Source: Cylicocyclus nassatus (Eukaryota > Nematoda > Chromadorea > Rhabditida > Strongylidae). Taken from it: DNA of 64,000 nt. The position numbers were made by a program, and so were the translations under genes. Shown here piece after piece: positions 24,366-35,566 of the stretch. The stretch lies in the NCBI GenBank assembly GCA_958299035.1, contig CATQJL010000112.1, positions 69,471,117 to 69,535,116 on the forward strand, in the 5' to 3' direction. The first letter of the stretch is position 1; each line of letters starts with the position of its first letter. Below the pieces are notes generated by a model that saw nothing but the letters and a program-made list of their open reading frames with translations, made no database searches and had not been told where the DNA came from.

Positions 24366-24660
24366 TACATTGTCCGGAAATTAATGCAGGTTTTGAATTC
24401 TAACCGCAATAAGTCATACACTTCTCATTCCTGAGTAGGTTCCAAGACACCATTCGATATAGCAAAACAAGCTCTACAAGATGGCTGTCTCACTTTAGCA
24501 ACAGCTTAGCTTTGATCCACCACAAGTTTCGAGCCAAAAAATTAAAAAGATTTAATCGCCCAAAAAATTGTAAAAATCGTAACTCAGTTTATAAAAATCC
24601 TACAAAAATTCTAACTTGCTCACTTAAATACGATCCATATAGGGCATCTATATGCGCTGT
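24366..24660. mobile_element. Truncated mariner-like element
   Basis: Starts TTGTCCGGAAATTAATGCAG and follows the left third of the element at 45179-46116 (CGCAATAAGTCATACACTTC, then the AAAAATTCTAACTTGCTCAC region). No right end found, so it is a fragment. Confidence 0.6.
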
Positions 24661-25110
24661 TGCCGCTGCGAGCGCTGTGACCCCCTTCACCCTGGAGGGG
24701 TCATTCTCACCTTATCGCACCTGTGTGTCGAAGTCATTTCGATTACGGTGACATTCTCAGCTCTTGCAGTAATCCTATTATAAACATAATGATCTGTGAT
24801 TTTGTTGGAGTTTGCCAAGAATCCGCTATCAGTGTAAGCCAAACCCCTGTCGCGTTTGCTGTCTGCTTTGCTCGTCTACACCTCCACTTTTCGCTCGCTG
24901 CTTCACAACTTTGCCCCTCCTCCTCCCATGTTTTCCACGGAGCATTCGGCTGTGGCACTTTTCTGTTTTCTTGTCCAAAATTCAACTCCCAAGCAGACGC
25001 GCATTCAGCTTTATAAATGGTATGCTTTGCCCTTGGGACTTGAAGGAATCGACTCGATTGTTGTAGTCTCACTTCACTTTCTCTTCTTGAATTGTCCATG
25101 CCGAGAACGT

Positions 25111-25161
25111 CTCTCTACAGTAACTTGTGCTGAGCTCACCAGCACAAGTTACTGTAGAGAG
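25111..25161. repeat. Perfect 21-bp hairpin with CTACAGTAACTT
   Basis: Arms 25111-25131 and 25141-25161 are exact inverted repeats around a 9-nt loop (GAGCTCACC). The motif TTACTGTAG recurs just downstream and near 6960, 7330 and 7965. Confidence 0.75.
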
Positions 25162-25204
25162 AGTTAGTAGTTACTGTAGTTACTGTTCAAGTTACTGTAC
25201 TTTG

Positions 25205-25425
25205 GCGTGTATAAGCCACTAGCAGGCTCTCCCGGCTCCGCTCGGCCCTGCCAAAACACTGTAATAAAGGTCCATCTCTATCCTTGTACAAACTTTTCCT
25301 GTTCCCCCTTCTACATTCTATCAATTCCCTATTCCCGCTGTGTTAATATTCAGCATGCTCACAGGCCCCCTGTGCCTTCCAGTCCCGTAGCACGAACTTT
25401 GCAATAAAGCGATAAAATCAGAAGT
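25205..25425. repeat. CCGGCTCCGC-type dispersed repeat
   Basis: Begins near CCCGGCTCCGCTCGGCCCTG and continues through a pyrimidine-rich stretch to CAGCATGCTCAC. Relatives lie at 59495-60720 (split by a hAT-like element), 63450-63660, and at the edge of 25455. These units join directly to the TAATCGAGCATGC and TGGTCCGGATCGG segments elsewhere, so all may be parts of one element family. Confidence 0.6.
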
Positions 25426-25640
25426 ATTTGATAATTTTGAGAAAAATATTCGTAACTAGCTGGCTTACCCGGCTCCGCCGTATCCGGACCAAACTTGGCA
25501 CACATACACTTCGGGCCCCGGCGGGTGTCACAGTCCACTTTTCGTTATCGATCGATGTCGATTTTACCGATTTTTATCGATTTTTTTGCAGAGTTCACCT
25601 ACAGGGCTAGGAGTTGGCACAGAGGGGGGGGGGGGGGGGT

Positions 25641-25936
25641 TGTGCCGACTTTGCCGGCACCTTCCTTGCGACTTATCATTAACTCTCTTAACCACCGTAA
25701 AGGTCATGCCATAAGCATGACCTGCTGCGATATGAGTGTATTATTGCCCAGATATTTGTGATACTACTTTACCACGCCTTCAATCCTCAGCATTCTACCA
25801 CTGCACGAATGGGTGCATGTCGTCTGTTCAATAAAGCTCTAATAGCTTAGTGTTGTATTAACACCGGGAGCTGCCATACTCCACAACAGGCGCCACTCAT
25901 CCGCCTAAGGCTACAATAAAGCCTACAACCACCACA
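25641..25936 (+). repeat. 5' LTR
   Basis: 296 bp, TGTGCC...CCACA. Contains two AATAAA signals (near 25830 and 25914) that could serve polyadenylation. Confidence 0.92.
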
Positions 25937-25940
25937 TTTA

Positions 25941-25952
25941 TGGTGCATCGGC
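25941..25952 (+). other. Primer-binding site, tRNA-Gly-like
   Basis: TGGTGCATCGGC, 4 nt after the 5' LTR, complementary to GCCGATGCA plus CCA, the 3' end of nematode tRNA-Gly(GCC) as I recall it. Confidence 0.6.
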
Positions 25953-26162
25953 TAAATACGTAAGACCGATAAGTGCTTCGCCCCAGCGACTGCACAAAGG
26001 TTAGCAATTCTAACCTTGGGACCTGGCGCCCAAAATCCGCTGCCTCACAATTGCGACAGCCATTCTCTACCACGCTCAGGGACTAAATAATCCCAATTTT
26101 CGCTCAAAAAGTAGCGAACGGCTCAAAAACAGCCATATTTTCTTGAGAATTTTTTCATCAAA

Positions 26163-27098
26163 ATGTCTCTGAAATTTTTCAAAGAGGCAATCTCATTTCA
26201 TTCAAGAGCACTAGCAAACCTGCTTAAGAAATTTGATTCCTACAATTTCAAGCTCAGGTTCACTTTAGAAATTGATAGAGAGCTTCAAAAGAAATGTTTT
26301 GAAAGCTCAGGTACTCTCCTTTCTTGCCTATCACAAATCAAAGCAAGATCGACAATTTTGGACTCAATAGTCGACCAGTTTGGAGAATTTTATCTCAAGC
26401 AGTCAAAAAACGAGAGAAAAATTGTAATACTCCAGTTAGAAGAGCTTGAAAAAGAGCTTGACTTTCACCAATTGCTCTCTGATGCTAATGTTTTTGCTAT
26501 CGCTGTGCAATATCAGATAGTATATGCAAAAACATACAAGAATTTTGCATCAAGTCAAGTAATTGATAAACAGCAATCCAGTCTTTTCAACCATTTTTTA
26601 CGTGATGCGGAAAGGGAAACGGATGCTCTAGCAATCGTGATGGATTCCGCGACGATGGAAGAAGACGAAAGTGAAGATCGCCTCAGTCAATATTCTGAAG
26701 ACTGCACAACTGTGGCCCGCGGAGATGCCATGGATGGCAACATACCAGCAGAGGATAAACTGACCTCGCAAGCAATTATGGATGGAGAACGTCGGTCTAG
26801 AGGATGCAATGGTGTTTTCGGAAGACACAAAACTATGAAGCGACAACCTACGAACAGTAAGAAGCTCCCAATTCATAATCCTTACTCTGTATTTCCGGCG
26901 CTCAAAAATGAAAGTCGACTGCGTCATAATGATCGACGATATTCTGCCTTACCACTGTCTATTTCCTCATCATCTCACGCCAGCTGTCATGACTACATCA
27001 ATCTGGACTCCGACCCTATCTGCCTAGCTGCTCAGGAACGTCCACTAAAATATCCCGACAAATATTTCTGTACATCTACGTGTTATTTATGTTTATGA
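26163..27098 (+). CDS. Gag-like 311-residue ORF of the LTR element
   Basis: The only long intact frame in the window. It starts MSLKFFKEAISFHSRALANL and is bounded by the LTRs. The first ~150 residues are rich in Leu, Lys, Glu and Phe and look helical/coiled-coil (ERKIVILQLEELEKELDF). A middle acidic segment (ATMEEDESEDRLSQYSED) follows, then a basic Ser/Arg-rich C-terminal third (ERRSRGCNG, FGRHKTMKRQP). No CCHC zinc knuckle, no Asp protease motif and no pol domain. Position and architecture argue for a Gag-derived or accessory protein that could coat the element RNA; family assignment (BEL/Pao-like gag?) is inference. ATG lies 226 nt downstream of the 5' LTR. Confidence 0.65.
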   Translation: MSLKFFKEAISFHSRALANLLKKFDSYNFKLRFTLEIDRELQKKCFESSGTLLSCLSQIKARSTILDSIVDQFGEFYLKQSKNERKIVILQLEELEKELDFHQLLSDANVFAIAVQYQIVYAKTYKNFASSQVIDKQQSSLFNHFLRDAERETDALAIVMDSATMEEDESEDRLSQYSEDCTTVARGDAMDGNIPAEDKLTSQAIMDGERRSRGCNGVFGRHKTMKRQPTNSKKLPIHNPYSVFPALKNESRLRHNDRRYSALPLSISSSSHASCHDYINLDSDPICLAAQERPLKYPDKYFCTSTCYLCL

Positions 27099-27138
27099 AA
27101 TGTACATTCGCTCTGTCCATTTCCCTCGCTGGCCGGAG

Positions 27139-27434
27139 TGTGCCGACTTTGCCGGCACCTTCCTTGCGACTTATCATTGACTCTCTTATCCAACGTAAAG
27201 GTCATGCCATAAGCATGACCTGCTGCGATATGAGTGTATTATTGCCCAGATATTTGTGGTACTACTTTACCACGCCTTCAATCCTCAGCATTCTACCACT
27301 GCACGAATGGGTGCATGTCGTCTGTTCAATAAAGCTCTAATAGCTTAGTGTTGTATTAACACCGGGAGCTACCATACTCCACAACAGGCGCCACTCATCC
27401 GCCTAAGGCTACAATAAAGCCTACAACCACCACA
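27139..27434 (+). repeat. 3' LTR
   Basis: Same length as the 5' LTR with 5 substitutions; followed by GGGGT. No strong polypurine tract precedes it, only a short GGCCGGAG. Confidence 0.92.
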
Positions 27435-28178
27435 GGGGTAATCGAGCATGGGGATTCCGAATACAATATTGGTTTTCAGGATCGTCCATTACTTTTATCG
27501 ATTTTATCGATTTTTTTTGTAAAGTTTGACCTGCGGGGCTGGGAGTTTGCACAGGGGGGTAATCGAGCATGCAGATTACGAATACAATATTAGTTTTCAA
27601 GATCGTCCATTACTTTTATCGATTTTATCAATTTTTTGCAAAGTTTGAGCTACGGGGCTGGGAGTTGGCACAAGGGGGTAATCGAGCATGCTGATTACGA
27701 ATACAACATTAGTTTTCAAAATCGTGCATTACTTTTATCGATTTTATCGATTTTTTTTGTAAAGTTTGACCTGCGGGGCTGGGAGTTTGCACAGGGGGGT
27801 AATCGAGCATGCAGATTACGAATACAATATTAGTTTTCAAGATCGTCCATTACTTTTATCGATTTTATCAATTTTTTGCAAAGTTTGAGCTACGGGGCTG
27901 AGAGTTGGCACAAGGGGGTAATCGAGCATGCTGATTACGAATACAACATTAGTTTTCAAAATCGTGCATTACTTTTATCGATTTTATCGATTTTTTTGTA
28001 AAGTTTGACCTGCGGGGCTGGGAGTTTGCACAGGGGGGTAATCGAGCATGCAGATTACGAATACAATATTAGTTTTCAAGATCGTCCATTACTTTTATCG
28101 ATTTTATCAATTTTTTGCAAAGTTTGAGCTACGGGGCTGGGAGTTGGCACAGGGGGGTAATCGAGCATGCTGATCATG
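27435..28178. repeat. Dimeric ~120-bp tandem array
   Basis: About six units starting GGGGTAATCGAGCATG and containing ATCGATTTTATCRATTTTTT. They alternate between two types, one with GTAAAGTTTGACCTGCGGGG and one with GCAAAGTTTGAGCTACGGGG, so the true repeat is a ~240-bp dimer. The last unit meets its inverted partner at about 28172. Confidence 0.85.
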
Positions 28179-28516
28179 CTCGATTACACCCCTGTGCCAA
28201 ATTCCAGCCCCCTAGCTCAAATTTTCAAAAAGTCGATAAAATCGATAAAAGTAATGGACGATCCTGAAAACTAATATTGTATTCGGAATCCCCATGCTCG
28301 ATTACCCCCCTGTGCCAACTCCCAGCCCCGTAGGTGAACTCAGCAAAAAAATCGATAAAAATCGATAAAATCGATATCGATCGATGACGAAAAGTAGCCT
28401 ATGACACCCGCCGGGGCCCGTAGTGTATGTGTGCCAAGTTTGGTCCGGATCGGTTCAAAAATGGAATTTTCTATTCGGAACATACGTACAGACAGACATA
28501 CAGACAGACAGACATA

Positions 28517-29539
28517 TTAGGTCGTTCCGAAAGTAATATCGCTTTTTTCAAGTGAACGCTACACTTCGTGGAAGCAAGGTTTCTAGGAGATCTTGGTAGC
28601 ATTCGATGCATCATTTCATTCTCTTTCTTACGGTTATAATTTCACTGCAGAATACTCAATGAGCTCTTGAAAAATAATTAAAATCCTCCAACCCATACTT
28701 TTTGGAAAGGTCAATTTCACAATTTTTTTCTAACTTTTTCTGATAACTCCCGGAAGGAGTCCATGTAATGGATGGATAGATCAAAGCCTATAGGAAACGG
28801 TGCCATTTTTTTCTGCTTTCCGTATCTTGTCATAATTTTTGTAGAGATTTTTCAATGAAGTCACCGAATTTTTGCAGGCTTGTCTCAAATGCATATGCAT
28901 CAAACACCAATAAACTTTCGGATTCTGAAGCTTACAAAGGTGGATTATGGTTTAACACTAATTTTACAAAGCATATGAGCATTTACCGCTTCAGATTAGC
29001 AACTTTCGGAAATTTTGGGTTCAGCCTGGGGCGCTCTGGAAAATCTGAATTATGATGATTTTTTCCCGGCAAACTTTATAAATCGGAAACCAAAAACAAC
29101 CGGTAAAAAGAGGAGAAAAAGCTGCATCGAATGACACGCGAGTTGCTTGCCGGTTGTTGTTCCGTGAGGTTTGAGTTGACCAAATAAAATTTGATAGCAT
29201 TGAAAAATTGATTCTACAAACTCTAAGAAGCAAACTAAAGAAAAGAAAAAAATTGTTTTGTGCCGTATAGGGTTTGCTCTATTTATCCGTTACTTGCAGA
29301 TCTTCGGGGGATCACTACAAAACTATAGAAAAATAGCCGAACTTGACCATGGCGAAAAGCATGAGTCGCAGCTTTTGGTAATTTTTTGAGAGCTCATTGA
29401 ATATTATGCAAAGGGGTTACAACCATTAGAAAGAGGACAAAATTCTGCATCGACTGATTCCAAGAGCTCTTTAAAATCTTGGTTCCACGAAATGTGGCGT
29501 TCATTTGAAGAATGCGACATTACTTTCGGAACGACCTAA
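28517..29539. mobile_element. Mariner-like palindromic element (1023 bp)
   Basis: TIRs TTAGGTCGTTCCGAAAGTAA at 28517 and its complement ending CGACCTAA at 29539, TA at 28515-28516 and 29540-29541. Inserted into a CAGACAGACA / CATACAAACAGACATT repeat that is uninterrupted at 60995-61035. No transposase frame. Confidence 0.8.
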
Positions 29540-29559
29540 TACATACAAACAGACATTCA

Positions 29560-30823
29560 GCTTTATATAATATATAAGATCAGCATGCTACCCCACTTTG
29601 CCAAGTACCACTCCTTAGGTCGAGCTTTGCAAAAAAATCGATCAAATCGACAGAAGCAAATGAATTTTAAAAATAATATTGTATTCGTAATCAGCAAGCA
29701 CAGACATACAGACATTATATATAGGATAAAACAAGACATATGTCATGTCCAAAAAGCATACATGCCTTTCAATGCTCTGCAAAGTGAGTGATTAATCGTT
29801 ATAGTTTGTATACATAAATATAAATATCGGTGGCGGACCGAGCCCCCCCCCCCCAAGGGATGGGTCGCGAAATTATTGAAATTGCTGTGTTAGCATTCCA
29901 GAGTGATGCAACTTCTTTCTCACTGATGTTGAAAATCATTGGTATTTCATGCCGGTTTTTATTTTAAAGCTATTTCCAGTCAACAGGATTGCTTTTCGCA
30001 AAATTTTGTTGTCTCTTCAAATTTATTGTTGCCTACTACAGTTGCACAGCTACTAATTTTTTGGACGGCGACTCTGAGCTAACCTCATTGTCTAAGATTT
30101 CTTCTTTTCCTTTTTTATTTACTTTAGCAGTCCTTGAAGTCGTTTTGTGTTAAAGTTGCCTTTTGGAACCCGTGCAAATGAAGAATCTACAAAGCGAATT
30201 TTTTAAATGTTACTTTTAAGAGCTGTGCACGGAAATGTTTTTCTCGGCAATGCTACTACTTATCATGCTGCCGCATAAGTTCTGTCCAATTTGAAATCTC
30301 GAATTCAAAACATTATAAATTTTTTCAAAATCAACTTTTTTCCATAATCCTTGCTTCTAAGTGTTGAGCAGTTCTTTAGCTGTCAGAATACTAGCTCTTG
30401 CGAAAAGCCCTATCAAAGAAAAAGCAAGAACTCAGAAAACTTTACAGCGTTCTTCTTTCACCCTGCTCTTCTTTGACGCGGCAATGCTCCGCTATAAGAA
30501 CTGACAAACATATTAGGCAGCCATGGGTAGATAGAGAAAATTTCGTAGACTATTTTACAGCATAAAAGTGCTCATTGGATCTTCGGTACCGAGAAATTTT
30601 TTTGACCGAATAAAAGAGAAGCCGTTTTTCACCTCGTTTTAGTATATGTGTGTATGCCAGCCTTCAAATTATAAAATTATACACTTGCCGTGAGGGGTGG
30701 AAAGCAACTGGCGGCTGAGCTCTGCTAGCCCTTGCTTTACTTTAGCGCCCCAACATTAGATTCACCGATTACCTTTATTCATGAAAAGTGAGTTTGTTCA
30801 AATACTGAACTGTTTCACTATAA
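29560..30823. other. Gene-free spacer
   Basis: Contains a fragment of the ATCGATNNAATCG / CAGACATACAGACATT repeat (29620-29730) and a GTGGCGGACCGAG plus poly-C segment at 29830-29870 resembling one end of the hAT-like MITE at 37798. Otherwise AT-rich, no supported gene. Confidence 0.4.
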
Positions 30824-30825
30824 TA

Positions 30826-31846
30826 TTAGGTCGTTTCAAAAGTAATTTCGCTTTTTTCAAACGGGCACCACATTTGAAGGGACGAAGCTTTCGAAGAGAT
30901 CTTGGAGGCATTCGATGCAGAATTTTATTCTCTTTCTCGTGGTTATGAAATTGTTGCAAAATAGTCAATGATCATTCAGAAAATAATCAAAATCTGCGAC
31001 TCATGCTTTTTGAGATGGTCAAGTTTCACGATTTTTCAAAACTTCAATATCAATGCTCAGAAGGAGTTCAAGTAAAGCCTTTATAGAGCGAACCCTACAG
31101 AATACAGGACTACTTTTTTCTCCTTTCCATAGCTTGTCCTATATTTTTAACAGAATTTCAACTGATGCTACCAAATTCCATACTTGGTCAACTCAAATTT
31201 CGTAGAACATCAATGAGAGAGCAGCTCGGGTGTTCTTTGATGCAGCTTTTTCTCCTCTTTCTAATTGATGTTTTCTCTTTCCGATTCGTTCAGTCTTCGG
31301 GGTAAAATCGTCATAACTCGTGTTTTTGAACGCGCCCAAGGCTGCACCCGGAAAACTCGAAGTTCAGTATTTCGAATCCGTAAACTCTCATTTGCTTTAT
31401 AAAATCAATATTAAGTCATATATCATCTTGAAAGCTTGAAATTCCAAGTAATTACTGATGTTTGATGCGATTGTGGCTGAATTGGGCCTGCTAAAATCCG
31501 ATGGTTCTGTTAAAAAATCTTTTAAATAACTACAACGAGCTAAGAGAAAGAGAAAAAAGTAGCACTTTATTTTGCAAGGTCTACTCTATCGAATCGTTAC
31601 TTGAACTTTTTCTGAGGGTTGATATAAAAGTTTTGAAAAATCGTGAAACTTGACCATCTCAAAAAGCATGGGTTGCAAATTTTGGTTATTTTCTGAAAGC
31701 TCATTAGTTGTTTTGCAAAATTTTCATAGAATTTAGAAAGAGAATGAAATTCTGCATCGAATGCTCCCAAGATCTCTTGGAAACCTTTGTTCCGTCACAT
31801 GTGGTGCCCGTTCGAAAAAAGCGAAATTACTTTTGAAACGACCTAA
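30826..31846. mobile_element. Mariner-like palindromic element (1021 bp)
   Basis: TIRs TTAGGTCGTTTCAAAAGTAA at 30826 and its complement ending CGACCTAA at 31846; TA on both sides (30824-30825, 31847-31848). Long arms: GGGCACCACATTTGAAG at the left mirrors the right, and CAGAATTTTATTCTCTTTCT mirrors AGAAAGAGAATGAAATTCTG. Same size class and TIR family as 28517-29539; no transposase. Confidence 0.82.
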
Positions 31847-31849
31847 TAT

Positions 31850-32505
31850 ATAAAATAATATCGCATTAAGATTGAAAATCTCCTAGAACGGCTGCTTCAA
31901 ACGCAAGGCAGAAAAATCGGACAGAACTTATGCAGCAGCCTAATACTTTAATGTGTTACTGGCCTGAAAACCGCTTCTCATAAAAAAAAAGTCGGCATAA
32001 AAACCAGGATCTCGATTCAAGCTATGAAAGAAGTTGAAATACATCCTGTTTAAGAAATAATCAATCGTTAAAATACGGAAGTGCTAAAGATAAGATTAAT
32101 TTTAAAATGCCGCAAAAATGCCCAGCTTTCTAGAATGAGGAGGAAACATTGTGCAGGCTATATCTAGGCCCTATTGTAATATGCTTTGCTTTCGATAGAT
32201 AGATCGAGCTTCTAGGGGTCCGCTTAGGTGTTTGTTATCGTTTATATGCCTGTTTTATTTTCCTTAACACGCACTACTGAGCCCAATTTTGTGAGAGTGT
32301 TGACAACGGCGGTCTGGTGACAAAGTAACGTTTCTCCAAATTCTCTGAATATTTCTTCCTCAGTGCGACACTTTTATGTGAGCATTAATCACCACATAGT
32401 AGAAAAGAAATGACCCAATTAGGGAATGAATAAGACGTTCCTAATTCGCTTGAAATGTTCTGTTTATTTCATTTTCGTATAACCTCAATCTTAACATATT
32501 TCAAG
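31850..32505. other. No feature seen
   Basis: AT-rich sequence without supported frames or clear repeats. Confidence 0.3.
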
Positions 32506-32506
32506 C

Positions 32507-32702
32507 TTCTTATGAGGGCAATCTTTAACGAGTAGTTCGTCAAGAAGTTATTGTACAGTATCAGAAATGTGTGAGTATTAGTCCAAAGACAAACTTGAGT
32601 ACCCGTTGTGCACGTAATCAATCTTAATGTTTCTGTTGTTATCACAAGAGAGTACAAATTTTTGGCGAACTACTCATATTTAGAGTTTGCCCTCATAAGA
32701 CC
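32507..32702. mobile_element. Small MITE
   Basis: Inverted ends TCTTATGAGGGCAA (near 32509) and TTTGCCCTCATAAGA (ending ~32701), with ACGAGTAGTTCGTC / GGCGAACTACTCAT inside. About 195 bp, imperfect hairpin. Confidence 0.6.
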
Positions 32703-33378
32703 TCAAAAACATAAAAGTACTTCTCTTTTTCTTTCTTTCGTAAACTTCTTTCCTTTTCTTGTTGTTACACGCATAGAATGTCCGTTATCACAGCATTTTG
32801 AAAAAAAACATCAAAAAAGAAAAAACAGAGCTTGGCGTCAAACTCCAGCCGTTTGTGCACTTGGTGTAAGCACGGCACATGCGGGACCCCAGTGCCTCAT
32901 CCGAGATTTAAGATTTGTGTGCACTAACACACATCGCACCGTGGGAACTAGACGGATGACGTCTACTATAATTGGATCTTATGTTGAAAGCGAGGTCGGA
33001 GCAGTGCGATTAATACAGTGGTAGAGAACATCGCAGAAAGTTAAATGTACCGCAACATAGAGCTCGCTTAGCATTCGCGATGCACTTTCGAAGGAGCATT
33101 GTTTTGTATAATGAAAAAAAACTTGTTTTCCTTTTAATCTGTGATGAGTCAGTCACCAGCCATTTTCGGGCACCTTTTGTTGGTTCTTGCAATAGAGGTG
33201 AGTTCCTTATTCTGCAACCAGACACAAACGAATTTTGTCGAGAGTCAGAGACAACTCTTTAAGTGGTTTATGTAAAAGTTTGTCAAATCCTACGGCCAGT
33301 CTTTTAGAGAGAGAGAAACACATCTGAATTGTAAAATTGAAACTGAATTCAGAGCGCTACAAATTAACTAGTCGTTTC

Positions 33379-33452
33379 AGGCAGGATGGAGGTTCCTGAA
33401 AGTGCCAGTTGGCATCTTTGCTAACTGGCTCAGGAACGTCCATCCTAAGCCT
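33379..33452 (+). repeat. Pre-miRNA-sized hairpin
   Basis: Paired blocks GGATGGA/TCCATCC, GTTCCTGA/TCAGGAAC and GCCAGTT/AACTGGC with one G-G mismatch, a 4-nt 5'-arm bulge and a ~6-nt loop; AGGC/GCCT extends the base. Size and shape resemble a microRNA precursor, but a MITE remnant is possible. Confidence 0.35.
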
Positions 33453-33857
33453 TCATTTGAGGACTTCTTTTGATATCAAGTCTTAATACTGGGGGAACTG
33501 ATTCACTAGTCGGCGTTCCACATGATATTTTTATGAAAATAGTCATCTCAAAACGCTGATTTCAAATCTGTGTTGGCCACTGCAAAGCGATCTTCTGAGA
33601 AAAGTTAAGAACCGATGACATAATTGAACTTCTGCAGGGATCGGAATGGGCTTTTCGAGAGTTTTTTCTACCGAATCCGAGAGAATTCCAAATACGATGG
33701 CGTTCAATATGCTATCCAGAGAGTCGCTATGTAGGTAGCGAAACCCAGACTTGAAATTAGCGTTGAGAAAAGAGTTTTTCCATATATATTCAGTGAAAAG
33801 ACTGGAATGACCTAGGGTGCTTTCCTGTTCAGGGGTAAGGGAAGTCTTTCACTTGGG

Positions 33858-34362
33858 CCATTTTCTCGCACCTAACAAGGGAATGGTCAGAATTCGAAGT
33901 GGCGAATCAAGCAAGCTGCTTACATTTCGAAGCAGCATCCAACGCTGATTTTGTATCTGTATTCCTCATCTGCTGAGCGCCTTTCTGGACAAAGTTATGA
34001 GCGGTTTTAAACAAATTAAATTGCGTGATTGAGCACATTTTTGCGCTTTCAGCTTACCTTCAAGCTTCAAAAATATAAAGCAGCCTAGCTGCATTTTTTG
34101 GCCCAGCAGCGAGCCGAACGTGGCTCGTACTGCCAAATTTGCGCTTTGCGCGCACGATTTCTTAGCAAGAAGTCGTGCGCACAAAGCGGTAACGGTTTTC
34201 AGCGGCTCATAACTTCGCTTGCATAGGCTAAGCAGATTAGGAATAGAAATTTCGAAGTCAGCGTGTTATGCTGCATCTAATGGTATGCAGCTTGTTTGAA
34301 TTGGCCACTTCGATTACTGATCATTCCCTCATAGGTAATGTGCCTGCCAGGCACATTCGACT
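33858..34362. repeat. Palindromic element, ~500 bp
   Basis: Arms 33858-34150 and 34165-34362 mirror each other (CAAGCAAGCTGC / GCAGCTTGTTTG; AAAGTTATGAGCGG / GGCTCATAACTTCG). The axis is a strong hairpin at about 34145-34183 (GCGCGCACGATTTCTTAGCA then complement). Confidence 0.65.
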
Positions 34363-34444
34363 AGCTATCACCACGAGCTCCTCAAACTACCAACGACATT
34401 GCAAATCAACCCTTACCCAGTGTCACTACACATGCTGAAACTGG

Positions 34445-35190
34445 AATTTCAAAAAAAGTTTTAAAATCAAAGTTCAGTAGCGAAATTGTTGCAGTCAGGA
34501 CAAATTCCGGACTTAAGGGCATTCAAAGCTGCTCTTTCCAGTGGTAAATTTGTTTATTGCAGAGTCAAGGTTCGGCCGATGTAGACCCACTAAGATCAAA
34601 ATTCGGATTCAGCCGAAATTTTTCCAGATCAAGATCAGAATCCAGGTTTAAGGATTTTCAAAAAATTATGAATGAAGTGTTGAATAAGATTTCAGCACAT
34701 AAATTTGAAGTTGGCTGTTTCAAAATAAAGTCGTTTTTCTGTATTTTTGACACCATACCGAGCTTTTCAAGTCTAGGTAAAGTTTTCAGTCCTTGGAACC
34801 TCTTACCCTAATGACCTGTGATCATTTCTGCATTGGTCATATCATCTCTAGAGAAATACTTCGGTTTTTTTTGAGACAAATATTTTTCGTCTCAAAAAAT
34901 GTCCAAGAGATCAAATCGCTAGTGAAATTACACAAAACATACATCTTCATCGAAAAAGCGGTTTTAAGTATCCGTTAACCTAAACCTTGTTTAAAAGAAG
35001 AAAAATTCGAAAACTTCTAAGTCCGACCTTTGATCTTGGTTGCGTTATCGGTGCTGAACCTTGACTCTGCGACAAACAAATCGCACTACTGAAAAAGCAG
35101 CCCGAAAACCCTAAGTCCGGAATTTGGTTTAGATCGGAGCAATTTTGCTAAAATTTCGATTTTGAAACTTCCTTTAAATTTGTTTGCAGC
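34445..35190. repeat. Palindromic element, ~745 bp
   Basis: Left text (GTAAATTTGTTTATTGCAGA, GTCAAGGTTCGGCC) is mirrored on the right (ACCTTGACTCTGCGACAAAC, CTAAGTCCGGAATTTG). The axis lies near 34850-34900 where TTTTTTTTGAGAC meets GTCTCAAAAAATG. No coding support. Confidence 0.6.
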
Positions 35191-35566
35191 TGAAACGACA
35201 CTGGGTAAGGGGCGGGCTGGCAACATCTTGATATTTTGAGGAGTTCGTAGTTATAGCAATTCTGAATGTGCCTAGCAGAAACATCGGTTGCGAGAATATG
35301 GCTCGGGTGAGAAACTTCCTCCCCCTTCCCCCTCCTCCCCCTCCTCCTCTTACGTTGGCAGCTATAAGAGACTGGCAACCATTTATATTTAGCATATATC
35401 ATGTGTTCGGTGGAACACACCTGACACTTAAATGCAGCATGCCTTTCCGATTGATAATAAACATAAATGCACCTTGTTAAGGTGCAAGACAGTTTATGTT
35501 TCATGTTCCATTGTCCTAGCACTAACTATACAATACCGCTCACATTTTTTGAAAAAAAGACGCGAA

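Larger units (their letters stand above)
25641..27434 (+). mobile_element. Non-autonomous LTR retrotransposon, 1.79 kb
   Basis: Two 296-bp LTRs (25641-25936 and 27139-27434) begin TGTGCCGACT and end ACCACCACA, flanked by the 5-bp target duplication GGGGT (25636-25640, 27435-27439). I count 5 differences between LTRs (1.7%). A 12-nt primer-binding site, TGGTGCATCGGC at 25941-25952, would pair with the 3' end of a tRNA-Gly(GCC) type acceptor plus CCA. The interior holds one 311-codon frame and no protease, reverse transcriptase or integrase, so mobility would need enzymes in trans. LTRs with TGT...ACA ends and 5-bp duplications fit the BEL/Pao or Ty3 groups. Confidence 0.9.
25455..28510. repeat. 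Large inverted repeat of the TGGTCCGGATCGG family
   Basis: Left text at 25478-25620 (CCGGACCAAACTTGGCACAC, CCCCGGCGGGTGTCAC) is mirrored at 28310-28460 (GTGACACCCGCCGGGGCCCG reads in slightly altered form, then CCAAGTTTGGTCCGGATCGG). The axis is near 28172 (GTAATCGAGCATGCTGATCA then its complement). An LTR element and a tandem array occupy the left half. The right end runs into a CAGACAGACA repeat where a mariner-like element has inserted. Confidence 0.7.

Noticed and set aside
25941..25960. tRNA gene fragment
   Set aside because: Only 12 nt of tRNA-Gly complement; position after an LTR makes it a primer-binding site.
27435..28178. CRISPR-like appearance of a repeat array
   Set aside because: Units of ~120 bp have no unique spacers, and the DNA is eukaryotic.
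11187..31846. Mariner transposase genes in the TTAGGTYGTYCC elements
   Set aside because: The elements are 0.85-1.02 kb, largely inverted arms, and no frame with a DD(D/E) catalytic pattern was seen.
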